DNA of 64,000 nucleotides. It comes from Halomonas urumqiensis (lineage in GTDB: Bacteria > Pseudomonadota > Gammaproteobacteria > Pseudomonadales > Halomonadaceae). This document shows positions 55,176-63,778 of this stretch, piece after piece. Both the position numbers and the translations under genes were made by a program. The notes under the pieces are model-generated. The model saw only the letters and a program-made list of their open reading frames with translations. It was not told the DNA's origin and did not search any database. Position 1 is the first letter of the stretch. Each line of letters begins with the position of its first letter. Location: positions 62,001 to 126,000 of the forward strand of contig NZ_PYUD01000004.1 in the NCBI RefSeq assembly GCF_003028575.1, written 5' to 3'.

Positions 55176-55901
55176 ATGAAGACCATCGGCATGATCGGCG
55201 GCATGAGCTGGGAATCCACCCAGACCTACTACCGGCTGATCAATCAGCAGGTGAAACAGGCGCTGGGTGGCCTGCACTCCGCCCGGGTCGTGCTCTACAG
55301 CGTGGATTTCGCCGAGATCGAGCGCCTGCAGCACCAGGGCGACTGGGAGGCCACGGCGCGAATACTCGCCAGTGCCGCCCAGGCCCTGGAAGCGGCAGGC
55401 GCGGATTTTTTGATCATCTGCACCAACACCATGCATAAGGTGGCCGACCAAGTCTCGAGCGCCGTGGACATCCCTCTGCTGCATATCGCCGATGCCACTG
55501 CCGCCACCCTCGAGCGCGATGGCATCACCCGCGTGGGGCTCCTGGGTACCCGCTTCACCATGGAGCAAGCCTTCTATCGCGAGCGGTTGGAGGCGCAAGG
55601 CATCGAGGTGCTGATACCGGACGATCCGGCCCGAGAGCGGGTGCACCGGGTGATCTACGAAGAGCTCTGCCTTGGCCACATCGATGCGGATTCGCGGCGT
55701 GACTATCACGCCATCATCGCAGGGCTCGCGGCTCGAGGCGCCCAGGGCGTGATCCTGGGATGCACCGAAATCGGCCTGCTGATTCAACAAGCCGATACCT
55801 CCACACCGATTTACGATACCACCGAGCTGCATGCCGGCGAGGCCGTGAAGGTGGCGCTAGAGGATCACGGTTCGTCCTCCTGCAGCCAGTCATCAACGTG
55901 A
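55176..55901 (+). CDS. Aspartate/glutamate racemase family protein
   Basis: A 241-residue protein (MKTIGMIGGMSWESTQTYYR) with the two catalytic cysteines of PLP-independent amino-acid racemases, CTNTMHK (about residue 85) and GCTEIGLL (about residue 196). It interconverts L- and D-aspartate or a related amino acid. A good ribosome binding site (GGAGG) precedes the ATG. It is followed after 19 bp by the GFA-family gene. Confidence 0.87.
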   Translation: MKTIGMIGGMSWESTQTYYRLINQQVKQALGGLHSARVVLYSVDFAEIERLQHQGDWEATARILASAAQALEAAGADFLIICTNTMHKVADQVSSAVDIPLLHIADATAATLERDGITRVGLLGTRFTMEQAFYRERLEAQGIEVLIPDDPARERVHRVIYEELCLGHIDADSRRDYHAIIAGLAARGAQGVILGCTEIGLLIQQADTSTPIYDTTELHAGEAVKVALEDHGSSSCSQSST

Positions 55902-55920
55902 TGAACTCAAGGAGTGCAAC

Positions 55921-56343
55921 ATGACAGCTGACAACACCCATCATGGCGCGTGTCTTTGTGGCGCCGTTCGTATCGCCGCGTCACCCAAGAGCGACAAGTT
56001 CGGCGCCTGCCACTGCTCGATGTGCCGAAAATGGGGAGGCGGCCCACTGTTTGCGGTGGAGTGCGAAGCCGACATGCAACTCGAGGGAGCGGAGAATGTC
56101 GCCACCTTCGGGTCATCGGAATGGGCCGAGCGCGGCTTCTGCAAGCAGTGCGGTACCCATCTGTTCTATCGCCTGAAAGAGGGTGGACATGTCGCGATTC
56201 CGGTCGGGCTGCTCGATGACCATCGCCCGTGGCGTTTCGCCGAACAGATATTCATCGACCAGAAGCCGTCGTACTACGCTTTCGCCGACAACACGCGAAA
56301 TCTCACCGGGGAAGAGGTATTCGCCCAGTACACGGGCGAATGA
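55921..56343 (+). CDS. GFA/Mss4-like zinc-binding protein
   Basis: A 140-residue protein of the glutathione-dependent formaldehyde-activating (GFA) fold, with all zinc cysteines visible: CLCGAVR, CHCSMCRKWGGGP and GFCKQCGTHLFYRL. Formaldehyde-glutathione activation is proven only for some members, so the exact role is open. An AAGGAG ribosome binding site precedes the ATG. It probably shares a transcript with the racemase gene. A 13 bp direct repeat covers its stop region. Confidence 0.84.
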   Translation: MTADNTHHGACLCGAVRIAASPKSDKFGACHCSMCRKWGGGPLFAVECEADMQLEGAENVATFGSSEWAERGFCKQCGTHLFYRLKEGGHVAIPVGLLDDHRPWRFAEQIFIDQKPSYYAFADNTRNLTGEEVFAQYTGE

Positions 56344-56537
56344 ATGCTCGGGCGAATGAATAACCGGGAGCATGCCGGCCATCACACGAGAGCATGCGAT
56401 GTCAGAAATCGCCAGAGTGGAGCGTGAATACGGCAAATGACGAAGCGTATCGGGTGTTGCAACGCCCTCGGCTAATGTGTCGCCGATTTCGCCGAGTTCC
56501 AAGACGAATGGCTCTGAAAACTGGATAATGGTGTCTA

Positions 56538-56549
56538 TATAGCGCTATA
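56538..56549. promoter_or_regulatory. Palindrome upstream of the OsmC-YcaO gene
   Basis: TATAGCGCTATA is a perfect 12 bp palindrome, 29 bp before the ATG, in the 235 bp gap after the GFA gene. The ATG itself has no clear Shine-Dalgarno sequence. An operator or an RNA hairpin is possible. Confidence 0.4.
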
Positions 56550-56578
56550 CGCCTTCGCAACGAATCTGGTGTCTGTCA

Positions 56579-58774
56579 ATGGAAATCAAGGTCAACTTTC
56601 TCGAAAATCTCAGACTTGAAGCCAAGTTCGACGATTTCACCGTCATCACCGACCAGCCGATCCGCTACAAGGGCGATGGCTCAGCCCCCAGCCCATTCGA
56701 CTACTTCCTGGCGTCTTCGGCGCTGTGCGCGGCGTATTTCGTTCGGGTCTACTGCCTGGCGCGCGATATTCCCACGGAGAATATCCGGCTGTCGCAGAAC
56801 AACATCGTCGACCCCGAGAATCGCTACAACCAGATCTTCAAGATCCAGGTCGAGTTGCCGGAGGATCTTCCCGCCAAGCACCGTGAAGGCATCCTGAGAT
56901 CCATAGAGCGGTGTACGGTCAAGAAGGTGGTACAGACCGGCCCCGAGTTTCAGATCGACACCGTGGAAAACATCGACGAGGATGCCCAGGCCCTGCTGAT
57001 GGCCAAATCCGAAGGCGAGGGCAGTACCTGGATCGAGGGCAAGGATCTTCCGCTGGAGGACACCATCGCCAACATGACGGCGATCCTGGCGGACCTCGGC
57101 ATGAAGATCGAGATCGCCTCCTGGCGCAATATCGTGCCCCACGTGTGGTCGCTGCATATTCGCGACGCCGCCTCGCCGATGTGCTTCACCAACGGCAAGG
57201 GCGCCACAAAGGAGAGCGCCTTGTGCTCGGCACTGGGCGAGTTCATTGAGCGGCTGAGCTGCAACTTCTTCTATAACGACCAGTTCTTCGGTGAAGAGAT
57301 CGCCAACAGCGAGTTCGTCCACTACCCCAACGAGAAGTGGTTTCAACCGGGGCCGAACGACGAACTCCCCGATGGCATACTCGATGATCATACCCGGGCG
57401 ATATACGACCCAGACGATGAACTGTGCGGCTCGCACCTGATCGATACCAACTCTGGCAAGGTGGAGCGTGGCATTGTCTCGCTGCCCTTCGTGCGCAAGT
57501 CCGATGGCGAAGTGGTGTACTTCCCGTCGAACCTGATCGAAAACCTGTTTCTCAGCAATGGCATGAGTGCCGGCAATACCCTGGTCGAGACCGAAGTGCA
57601 GTGCCTGTCGGAAATCTTCGAGCGGGCCGTTAAAAAGCAGATCATCGAAGAGGAACTAGCCCTGCCCGACGTGCCGTTGCATGTGCTGGAGAAGTACCCC
57701 GGTATTCTCGAAGGCATACGGGCGCTGGAAGCCCAAGGCTTTCCGGTGCTGGCCAAGGATGCCTCGCTGGGTGGGCGGTTCCCCGTGGCCTGTGTCACTC
57801 TGATGAACCCTCGAACGGGCGGTGTCTTCGCATCGTTCGGTGCACATCCGAGCTTTGAAGTGGCACTGGAGCGAAGCCTTACCGAGTTGCTGCAGGGGCG
57901 TAGCTTCGAAGGCTTGAACGATGTGCCGCCTCCCACCTTCAATGGCCTGACGGTCTCGGAACCCAACAACTTCGTCGAGCACTTCATCGATTCCACCGGC
58001 GTGGTCTCCTGGCGCTTTTTCAGCGAAAAGCATGACTATCCGTTCCACGAATGGGATTTTTCGGGCACCAACAAGCAAGAAGCGGCCTGTCTGTTCAAGA
58101 TTCTCGAGGACATGGGCAAGGAAGCGTACGTGGCCGTTTACGAAGAGCTGGGTGCTGCGGCGTGCCGCATTCTGGTGCCCGGTTATTCCGAGGTCTATCC
58201 GGTGGATGACCTGATCTGGGATAACACCAACAAGTCGCTGGATTACCGCGAAGACATCCTGGAACTTCACCGCCTGAGCGACGATCGCCTGGCCGAGTTG
58301 CTGGAGCGGTTGGAGGAGAGCCAGCTCGACGACCACATGGACATCATCACGCTGATCGGCGTCGAGTTCGACGAGAATACCGTGTGGGGCCAGCTCACCA
58401 TCCTCGAGCTGAAGCTCTTGATCAATCTGGCGCTGGGGCAGCATGAAGAGGCGCTGGAGCGGGTCGAGATTTTCATGCAGTTCAACGACAACACCGTGGA
58501 GCGCGAACTGTTCTATCGTGCGGTGAATGCAGTGCTGGAGATCACTCTGGACGACGACCTGGCGTTGGAGGATTACCTGCCGAATCTCAACCGCATGTTT
58601 GGCGCAGAGACCATGAACGCGGTGGTGGGCTCGGTGAACGGCGAGGTTCGCTTCCATGGCCTGACCCCCACCAACATGCAACTCGAAGGCCTCGAGAAGC
58701 ACCAGCGCTTGATCGAGAGCTACAAGAAGCTGCACGCGGCGCGTGCCACCAAGGCAGGCATCGCCATTTCGTGA
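56579..58774 (+). CDS. ycaO: OsmC-YcaO fusion protein
   Basis: A 731-residue protein. Residues about 1-135 form an OsmC/Ohr domain that keeps both reactive cysteines, Cys50 (SSALCAAYF) and Cys112 (IERCTVKKV). Residues about 150-731 match E. coli YcaO closely (CFTNGKGATKESALCSALGEFIERL, HYPNEKWF, SNGMSAGNT, CLSEIFER, GAHPSFEVALERSLTELLQGR). E. coli YcaO assists beta-methylthiolation of ribosomal protein S12; YcaO proteins use ATP to activate amides. No C-terminal PxPxP motif of azoline-forming YcaO is seen, and no peptide substrate or BGC lies nearby. The domain fusion links thiol or peroxide chemistry to that modification. Confidence 0.88.
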   Translation: MEIKVNFLENLRLEAKFDDFTVITDQPIRYKGDGSAPSPFDYFLASSALCAAYFVRVYCLARDIPTENIRLSQNNIVDPENRYNQIFKIQVELPEDLPAKHREGILRSIERCTVKKVVQTGPEFQIDTVENIDEDAQALLMAKSEGEGSTWIEGKDLPLEDTIANMTAILADLGMKIEIASWRNIVPHVWSLHIRDAASPMCFTNGKGATKESALCSALGEFIERLSCNFFYNDQFFGEEIANSEFVHYPNEKWFQPGPNDELPDGILDDHTRAIYDPDDELCGSHLIDTNSGKVERGIVSLPFVRKSDGEVVYFPSNLIENLFLSNGMSAGNTLVETEVQCLSEIFERAVKKQIIEEELALPDVPLHVLEKYPGILEGIRALEAQGFPVLAKDASLGGRFPVACVTLMNPRTGGVFASFGAHPSFEVALERSLTELLQGRSFEGLNDVPPPTFNGLTVSEPNNFVEHFIDSTGVVSWRFFSEKHDYPFHEWDFSGTNKQEAACLFKILEDMGKEAYVAVYEELGAAACRILVPGYSEVYPVDDLIWDNTNKSLDYREDILELHRLSDDRLAELLERLEESQLDDHMDIITLIGVEFDENTVWGQLTILELKLLINLALGQHEEALERVEIFMQFNDNTVERELFYRAVNAVLEITLDDDLALEDYLPNLNRMFGAETMNAVVGSVNGEVRFHGLTPTNMQLEGLEKHQRLIESYKKLHAARATKAGIAIS

Positions 58775-58788
58775 ACCCGAGGCAGAGC

Positions 58789-59295
58789 ATGGCCAGTCAT
58801 ATTCGCCAAGAGCGCCCGGATGACGTGGAAAGCATCCATCGCGTCACCGAACTGGCCTTTCGCGATGCACCGCATACCGACCATACCGAGCCATTCATCG
58901 TCGACGTGCTGCGACGCAGCGGGGTGCTGGCCGTATCGCTGGTCGCCGAGTCGCAGGGGGAAGTGATTGGCCATGTGGCCATTTCTCCCGTCAGCGTGTC
59001 GGATGGGGCAGCGGGATGGTACGGGCTTGGGCCAATCTCCGTGTACCCCGACCACCAGCGACAGGGTGTGGGTTCGCAACTGATGACGCGTGCGCTTGAC
59101 GAGCTCCAGGGGCTGGGAGCCGCGGGCTGTGTCGTGTTGGGATATCCTGGCTATTACTCCCGCTTTGGCTTCAGGGTCGTTCCGGGTCTGGTCTATCCCG
59201 GTGTTCCGGCGGAGTATTTTCAGTCGTTGTCATTGAGTGGCGAGTATCCCAAGGGAGAGGTCACTTATCATCAGGCTTTCGTCGTGAAGGCATGA
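58789..59295 (+). CDS. GNAT-family N-acetyltransferase (YhbS-like)
   Basis: A 168-residue acetyltransferase of the YhbS type (IRQERPDDVESIHRVTELAF, GLGPISVYPDHQRQGVGSQLM with the acetyl-CoA loop QRQGVG, VLGYPGYYSRFGF). Substrate unknown. The ATG at 58789 has GAGG at 6 bp; a GTG at 58771 overlapping the ycaO stop is the other option. Either way it is closely linked to ycaO and probably cotranscribed. Confidence 0.85.
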   Translation: MASHIRQERPDDVESIHRVTELAFRDAPHTDHTEPFIVDVLRRSGVLAVSLVAESQGEVIGHVAISPVSVSDGAAGWYGLGPISVYPDHQRQGVGSQLMTRALDELQGLGAAGCVVLGYPGYYSRFGFRVVPGLVYPGVPAEYFQSLSLSGEYPKGEVTYHQAFVVKA

Positions 59296-59631
59296 CGAAA
59301 TGAACAAGTCCAAAGCGAACGATCATCACGAAAGCCGTGATACATGTCACGTACTCATGACAATTGGAAGGCACTGACGTCATGATATTTGGGATGAATA
59401 TCGACAAAAAATTCATGTTAAAGAGCACAAGTTGCGTGTTACGGCACAATGTAAAACTGTGATTTGCATTTACGGGTTGTGTCGCATAAGTTCATAGTCA
59501 CATGCTAATTGGAAGATGGCATAGGCGTGCTCCCCTCCTGGCTCAGAAGCTCCCGCACGGGCGCCTGGGGACCATTACATCAGAGGATATCGAATCTACA
59601 TATTGTGCCCATTGTGGCATGAGGAGTTTCT
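59296..59631. other. Intergenic region upstream of the HD-GYP gene
   Basis: A 336 bp non-coding gap, more AT-rich than its neighbours. It holds a short hairpin (ATCACG aaagc CGTGAT, 59325-59341) just after the GNAT gene, perhaps a weak terminator, and presumably the promoter of the signalling genes. I could not fix a convincing -35/-10 pair. The ribosome binding site GAGGAG at 59621-59626 belongs to the next gene. Confidence 0.5.
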
Positions 59632-61179
59632 ATGGACTTTCTTCGCACGTCATCGTCCGAGGCTGGCGTCTTGCACGCTACGGAGGATGAGCGTGTCTGG
59701 AAGGTTCTGATCGTAGACGATGAGCCGGAAGTTCACACGGTTACCAAGCTCGCGCTGCGCAGCTTCCGGTTTCAAGGTGAGCGTTTGGAGCTGCTCTCCG
59801 CGATGTCGGCGCGGGAAGCCCTGGAGATTTTCGAGCAGCACGACGATATCGCGCTGGCGATGATCGACGTGGTGATGGAAACCGAGCATGCCGGCCTGGA
59901 CTTGATACGCGAGGTTAGGGAACGTCTCAAGAATCGCAAATCCCGGTTGATACTGCGCACCGGGCAGGCAGGCCAGGCACCGGAAGACCAGGTGATCCGG
60001 GACTACGAGATCGATGACTACAAGGAAAAGACCGAGCTTACCACCCAGAAATTACGCACCTTGCTCTATTCGACACTACGCGCCTACCGGGACATATGCG
60101 TGATCGAAGCGCAGCGCGACGGATTGAAGCGTGTGATCGAATCCTGCTCATCGGTGCAAAGTAGCACCACGTTCAACCAGTTCGCGACGGCGGTACTTGC
60201 CCAGTTGATGAACCTGTTGAACCTTGGTGAATCGGCCATCTACTGTGTGGAACTTCCCGATGGTGACCAGGTGGAAGGAGAACTGCACATTCTGGCCTCT
60301 ACCGGGGATTTCGTGGAATGCAAAACATTACGGGAACTTAAGAGTCTTCCGCAGAAGGTCATCGAGCGAATAACCGATGCCAGCAGCACGCGGCAAAGTC
60401 AGCTCTATGACGATGCTTATCTGTTTTACTCGCACGGCAAGCGGGGTACCCACAACCTGCTTTACCTGACATACAATCAACCACTCAATGATCTGGATTT
60501 GCAGTTACTTGAGCTCTATGTCAGCAATGTGGCGATTACATTTGAAAGCATCAGCCTGTTCGAGAGTTTTCAGGAAACCTCAAGCGAACTGGTCTATACG
60601 TTAGCCAATGCTGTTGAAGCGCGTAGCCGAGAAACAGGAGCACACGTCATTCGAGTGGCATTGGTGAGCGAACGGCTGGCGCAGCTGTATGGGCTTCCGG
60701 AAAGGCAATGCATGTTGATGAAACTGGCGTCACCGCTGCATGACATCGGTAAGGTGGCGATACCGGATTCAATACTTCACAAACCCGGAAAGCTGACCGC
60801 TGAAGAATGGACCTTAATGGAAAAGCATGTGGAGTATGGCGTTGATATTCTTAAAAAGTCTTCTCGTGAAGTCATGAGAATGGGGGCGTTGATCGCCGGC
60901 TATCATCATGAGAAGTGGGATGGCAGCGGATATCCGAATGGTATCGCCGGCGAGGAAATTCCAATAGAAGGGCGGATCACTGCAGTGGCGGATGTGGTGG
61001 ATGCCTTGGGGTCGAAGCGCTCTTACAAGGAGCCGTGGCCCGAAGAGAAAATCCTTGAGCTCCTCAAGTCAGAGCGAGGCAAGCATTTCGATCCTACTCT
61101 AGTGGATCTTTTCTTGGAGCATCACAAGGAATTCTTCGCGGTCCGTGATAAGCATCCTGACAACGTGAACGAAATATAA
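59632..61179 (+). CDS. Response regulator with HD-GYP phosphodiesterase domain
   Basis: A 515-residue protein: receiver domain (about 24-150; acidic pair D29/D30, phosphoacceptor Asp79 in MIDVVM), a middle DUF3369-like sensory domain (about 165-315), and a C-terminal HD-GYP domain (about 320-510) with His370-Asp371 (LHDIGK), HHEKWDGSGYP (425-435) and intact GYP. HD-GYP enzymes hydrolyse cyclic-di-GMP. The receiver should be phosphorylated by the histidine kinase two genes downstream. GAGGAG precedes the ATG. Its stop codon lies within a tandem duplication. Confidence 0.9.
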   Translation: MDFLRTSSSEAGVLHATEDERVWKVLIVDDEPEVHTVTKLALRSFRFQGERLELLSAMSAREALEIFEQHDDIALAMIDVVMETEHAGLDLIREVRERLKNRKSRLILRTGQAGQAPEDQVIRDYEIDDYKEKTELTTQKLRTLLYSTLRAYRDICVIEAQRDGLKRVIESCSSVQSSTTFNQFATAVLAQLMNLLNLGESAIYCVELPDGDQVEGELHILASTGDFVECKTLRELKSLPQKVIERITDASSTRQSQLYDDAYLFYSHGKRGTHNLLYLTYNQPLNDLDLQLLELYVSNVAITFESISLFESFQETSSELVYTLANAVEARSRETGAHVIRVALVSERLAQLYGLPERQCMLMKLASPLHDIGKVAIPDSILHKPGKLTAEEWTLMEKHVEYGVDILKKSSREVMRMGALIAGYHHEKWDGSGYPNGIAGEEIPIEGRITAVADVVDALGSKRSYKEPWPEEKILELLKSERGKHFDPTLVDLFLEHHKEFFAVRDKHPDNVNEI

Positions 61180-61238
61180 CGAACGAAATATAACGTAAGT
61201 ATCATGCAGGTAACAAAGAACATGCAGGTAACAAAGAA
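61167..61238. repeat. Two adjacent tandem duplications after the HD-GYP gene
   Basis: GAACGAAATATAAC is duplicated head to tail (61167-61180, 61181-61194) across the stop codon of the HD-GYP gene. Eight bases later CATGCAGGTAACAAAGAA is duplicated exactly (61203-61220, 61221-61238). The copies are perfect, pointing to recent slippage. The second pair ends 20 bp before the next start codon. Confidence 0.85.
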
Positions 61239-61258
61239 TAATTCGAAGGAGCCTGATC

Positions 61259-62050
61259 ATGCTCGATTCCATAGGGATCTGCAAGAGAAACATTCCTGTA
61301 CTGAGCGCCATCATGCTGATGGTGTGTCCACGAGTTACCTGGGCGGAGTCGCTGCTGATTGCCGCGGAGAATGACTGGGCTCCGTACTCTTGGGTGGACG
61401 ATGAGGGGAAGCTTTCAGGTCTGTCTCCACAAATTGTCGAGGCCAGCTTCGCGTTAAAAGGCATCGATGTCGAGTTTATTACCGTGCCTTTTTCCAGATG
61501 TTTGCATTATGCCAAGACCGGTCGCACGGATGCTTGCTTCAATGCCACCATCACCGAAGGCAACCGTGACGATTACTATTGGCACAACAGCCCGATGTTC
61601 AACGAAGAGCTGGCCATTTTCGCATTGAGTGACCGCCGCAAGGATGACGTATCAGCCGAGGATCTCAAAGGATCTGTGGTGGGAACCACCATTGGATATA
61701 CCTACCCGACCGCGCTCATGGAAGATAGCGATATACAACACCTCCCCGTCAACTCTGATGAGCAGCAACTGAAGTTGCTGCTCATCGACCGGTTGGACTA
61801 TGCAATTGTCAATACCATGCCAGCTTATCTGAGGATAAATGCCGATGAGGAAATGAGAGGTAATATCCATCGAGTTGGTCAAATAAGTCTGGACGGGTTC
61901 TGGTTGGCTTTTTCCAGGGAGAACTCCGATGGCCAGAGACTTGCGGAACTGTTCGAAAGCGGTCTTCAGGAGTTTGAGAATAATGGCGGATACCAGGCGC
62001 TATTGGAAAAGTTTTATGAAGAAATAGGCTACGCAACCGGAGCGCCATAG
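61259..62050 (+). CDS. Periplasmic family 3 solute-binding protein
   Basis: A 263-residue protein with a signal peptide (to about residue 29, RVTWAES) and a PBP-II family 3 fold (LIAAENDWAPYSWVDDEGKLSG, GLSPQIVEASFALKGIDVEF, DLKGSVVGTTIGYTYP). Such proteins often bind amino acids. No permease is adjacent; instead it lies between an HD-GYP response regulator and a sensor kinase, so a role as a periplasmic ligand sensor is inferred. The ribosome binding site is AAGGAG. Confidence 0.82.
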   Translation: MLDSIGICKRNIPVLSAIMLMVCPRVTWAESLLIAAENDWAPYSWVDDEGKLSGLSPQIVEASFALKGIDVEFITVPFSRCLHYAKTGRTDACFNATITEGNRDDYYWHNSPMFNEELAIFALSDRRKDDVSAEDLKGSVVGTTIGYTYPTALMEDSDIQHLPVNSDEQQLKLLLIDRLDYAIVNTMPAYLRINADEEMRGNIHRVGQISLDGFWLAFSRENSDGQRLAELFESGLQEFENNGGYQALLEKFYEEIGYATGAP

Positions 62051-62077
62051 CGTGATTGCAAGGGAGCCAGTGGCATC

Positions 62078-63700
62078 ATGATCAATGCCAAACCGGAAGC
62101 GGCGGGTCGCACCGTTGATCGAAGCCTGTCCTGGAAGCTCACGCGCGCGGTATCTCTCGTCGCCCTTTGCATGGGCATCGTCATCAGCGCCATTCAGATT
62201 TCGATAGACTATTTCGAAACGCGCGAATTGCCCGATGAAGATGCCAGAACGCTCATCGGGCTACTCAGAGATCCTGCCACCAAAGTGGCATTTAACCTGG
62301 ATCCTTCGACTGCCCAGGAGCTTGTAGGCGGGGCGTTGCAACATCCTGCTGTCATCGAAGCCCAAATTTTGTTGCCGAACGGCGAGGTACTTGCCCATAG
62401 TGAAAGCCCGGTAAGCGCTGAGGATGGCAATTTATTGCTCGACTTGCTCTTCGATACTAACAAGCGTTATTCATGGGAATTGACAACGGAACTTTCCATT
62501 GGCGTTGAGTCTTTGGGAGAGCTGGATATTAACCTGAATCCCCAACAATATGGAAAGACATTCCTGCGTCGCTCGATTACCGCGGTATTTTCTACGCTGG
62601 TCTACGCTCTGCTTATTTGTCTGGGTTTGCTTGGCCTGGTGTTGGCCAAGGTCATTCATCCATTGAACACGGTTATCAATTCAATTTTGCGGTTCGATGT
62701 CAATTCCCCTGAAGAGTTGCGCATAAAAGGTCTTGTCGGTCATTCGAACGATGAAATCGGCCTGTTGGTCGAGGTGACGAATGATCATCTTGACACTATC
62801 GACAAGAACTTTCACAAAATCAAGCGGGCTGAAGAAGAGCTGAAGGATTATTCCGAGAATCTAGAGAAAATCGTCGCAGAAAGAACTCAGGATCTCACAG
62901 AGAGCCTGGAACGATTGAAGTCTGCACAGAATCAGCTGATTGAATCAGAAAAGCTTGCCGCACTCGGTGGGCTTGTCGCCGGGGTGTCACACGAGGTGAA
63001 TACGCCGCTGGGAATTGCGGTAACCACAGCATCGCTGATGACGGAAACCCTGGCTGATTTGAATACGGAGTTCAGGAACCGCACGTTGACAAGCGAGCGC
63101 CTGGAAGAGCTATTGGACACACTGGACGACGGTCAGACGCTCATCGTGAAAAACCTGGACAGGGCGGCTCGGCTCATCAAGGATTTCAAACGCACGGCTG
63201 TGGACCAGGTGTCGGAAGCACGCGAAGAGTTTCGCGTACGCGAGGTGATGGAGTCTCTCATGGCCAGCCTTCACCCGGAGACATCGAAGCAAGGCGTGGA
63301 GCCGACCATCGATTGCCCCGCAGACCTCACCATGAAGAGTCTCCCAGGGGTGCTCACGCAAGTCATCACCAACCTGACACTCAACAGCCTTCGCCATGCC
63401 TTTTCAGATATCGACTCTCCATGCATTCATATCCGCATCGAAGAGCAGGATGGCACCGTGATGCTTCATTACCGAGACAATGGCAACGGCATCCCGACAG
63501 AGCATCAAAGCAGGATTTTCGAACCCTTTTTCACCACCAAGCGTGGTGATGGCGGTTCCGGGTTGGGCCTGAACATCGTTTACAATCTCGTCACTGGGAA
63601 GCTTCTTGGAAGTCTGGAGTTTCATTCAGAGCCCGGCAGTGGAGTCGACTTTATATTGAAGCTACCTCAGTCCATTCCCTATGAACCGGTCTCCAAATAG
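62078..63700 (+). CDS. Membrane histidine kinase
   Basis: A 540-residue sensor kinase: TM1 (about 20-42), a periplasmic domain of about 120 residues, TM2 (about 165-192), HAMP (about 190-245), a coiled coil (about 245-295), then the transmitter with phospho-His305 (GVSHEVNTP), N box (TNLTLNSLRHAF), G1 (DNGNGIP), F (FEPFFTT) and G2 (GGSGLGL). The H-box type (SHEVNTPLG) is the HisKA-variant found in many marine gammaproteobacteria. The likely partner is the HD-GYP regulator upstream. Its start is 28 bp after the binding-protein stop. Confidence 0.9.
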   Translation: MINAKPEAAGRTVDRSLSWKLTRAVSLVALCMGIVISAIQISIDYFETRELPDEDARTLIGLLRDPATKVAFNLDPSTAQELVGGALQHPAVIEAQILLPNGEVLAHSESPVSAEDGNLLLDLLFDTNKRYSWELTTELSIGVESLGELDINLNPQQYGKTFLRRSITAVFSTLVYALLICLGLLGLVLAKVIHPLNTVINSILRFDVNSPEELRIKGLVGHSNDEIGLLVEVTNDHLDTIDKNFHKIKRAEEELKDYSENLEKIVAERTQDLTESLERLKSAQNQLIESEKLAALGGLVAGVSHEVNTPLGIAVTTASLMTETLADLNTEFRNRTLTSERLEELLDTLDDGQTLIVKNLDRAARLIKDFKRTAVDQVSEAREEFRVREVMESLMASLHPETSKQGVEPTIDCPADLTMKSLPGVLTQVITNLTLNSLRHAFSDIDSPCIHIRIEEQDGTVMLHYRDNGNGIPTEHQSRIFEPFFTTKRGDGGSGLGLNIVYNLVTGKLLGSLEFHSEPGSGVDFILKLPQSIPYEPVSK

Positions 63701-63778
63701 GGCACACCTGATCCCCTCGCGCACGCTCATCCGCCCGATGTCTTTCAAGCTTAGAAGAGAATGAGGAACAATTATCCG

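Noticed and set aside
56333..56361. Direct repeat CGGGCGAATGAAT (two copies) at the end of the GFA gene
   Set aside because: A small local duplication over the stop codon without evident function; not listed as an element.
57656..58735. 359-codon minus-strand frame opposite ycaO
   Set aside because: Shadow of the YcaO domain, with no ribosome binding site and no family features.
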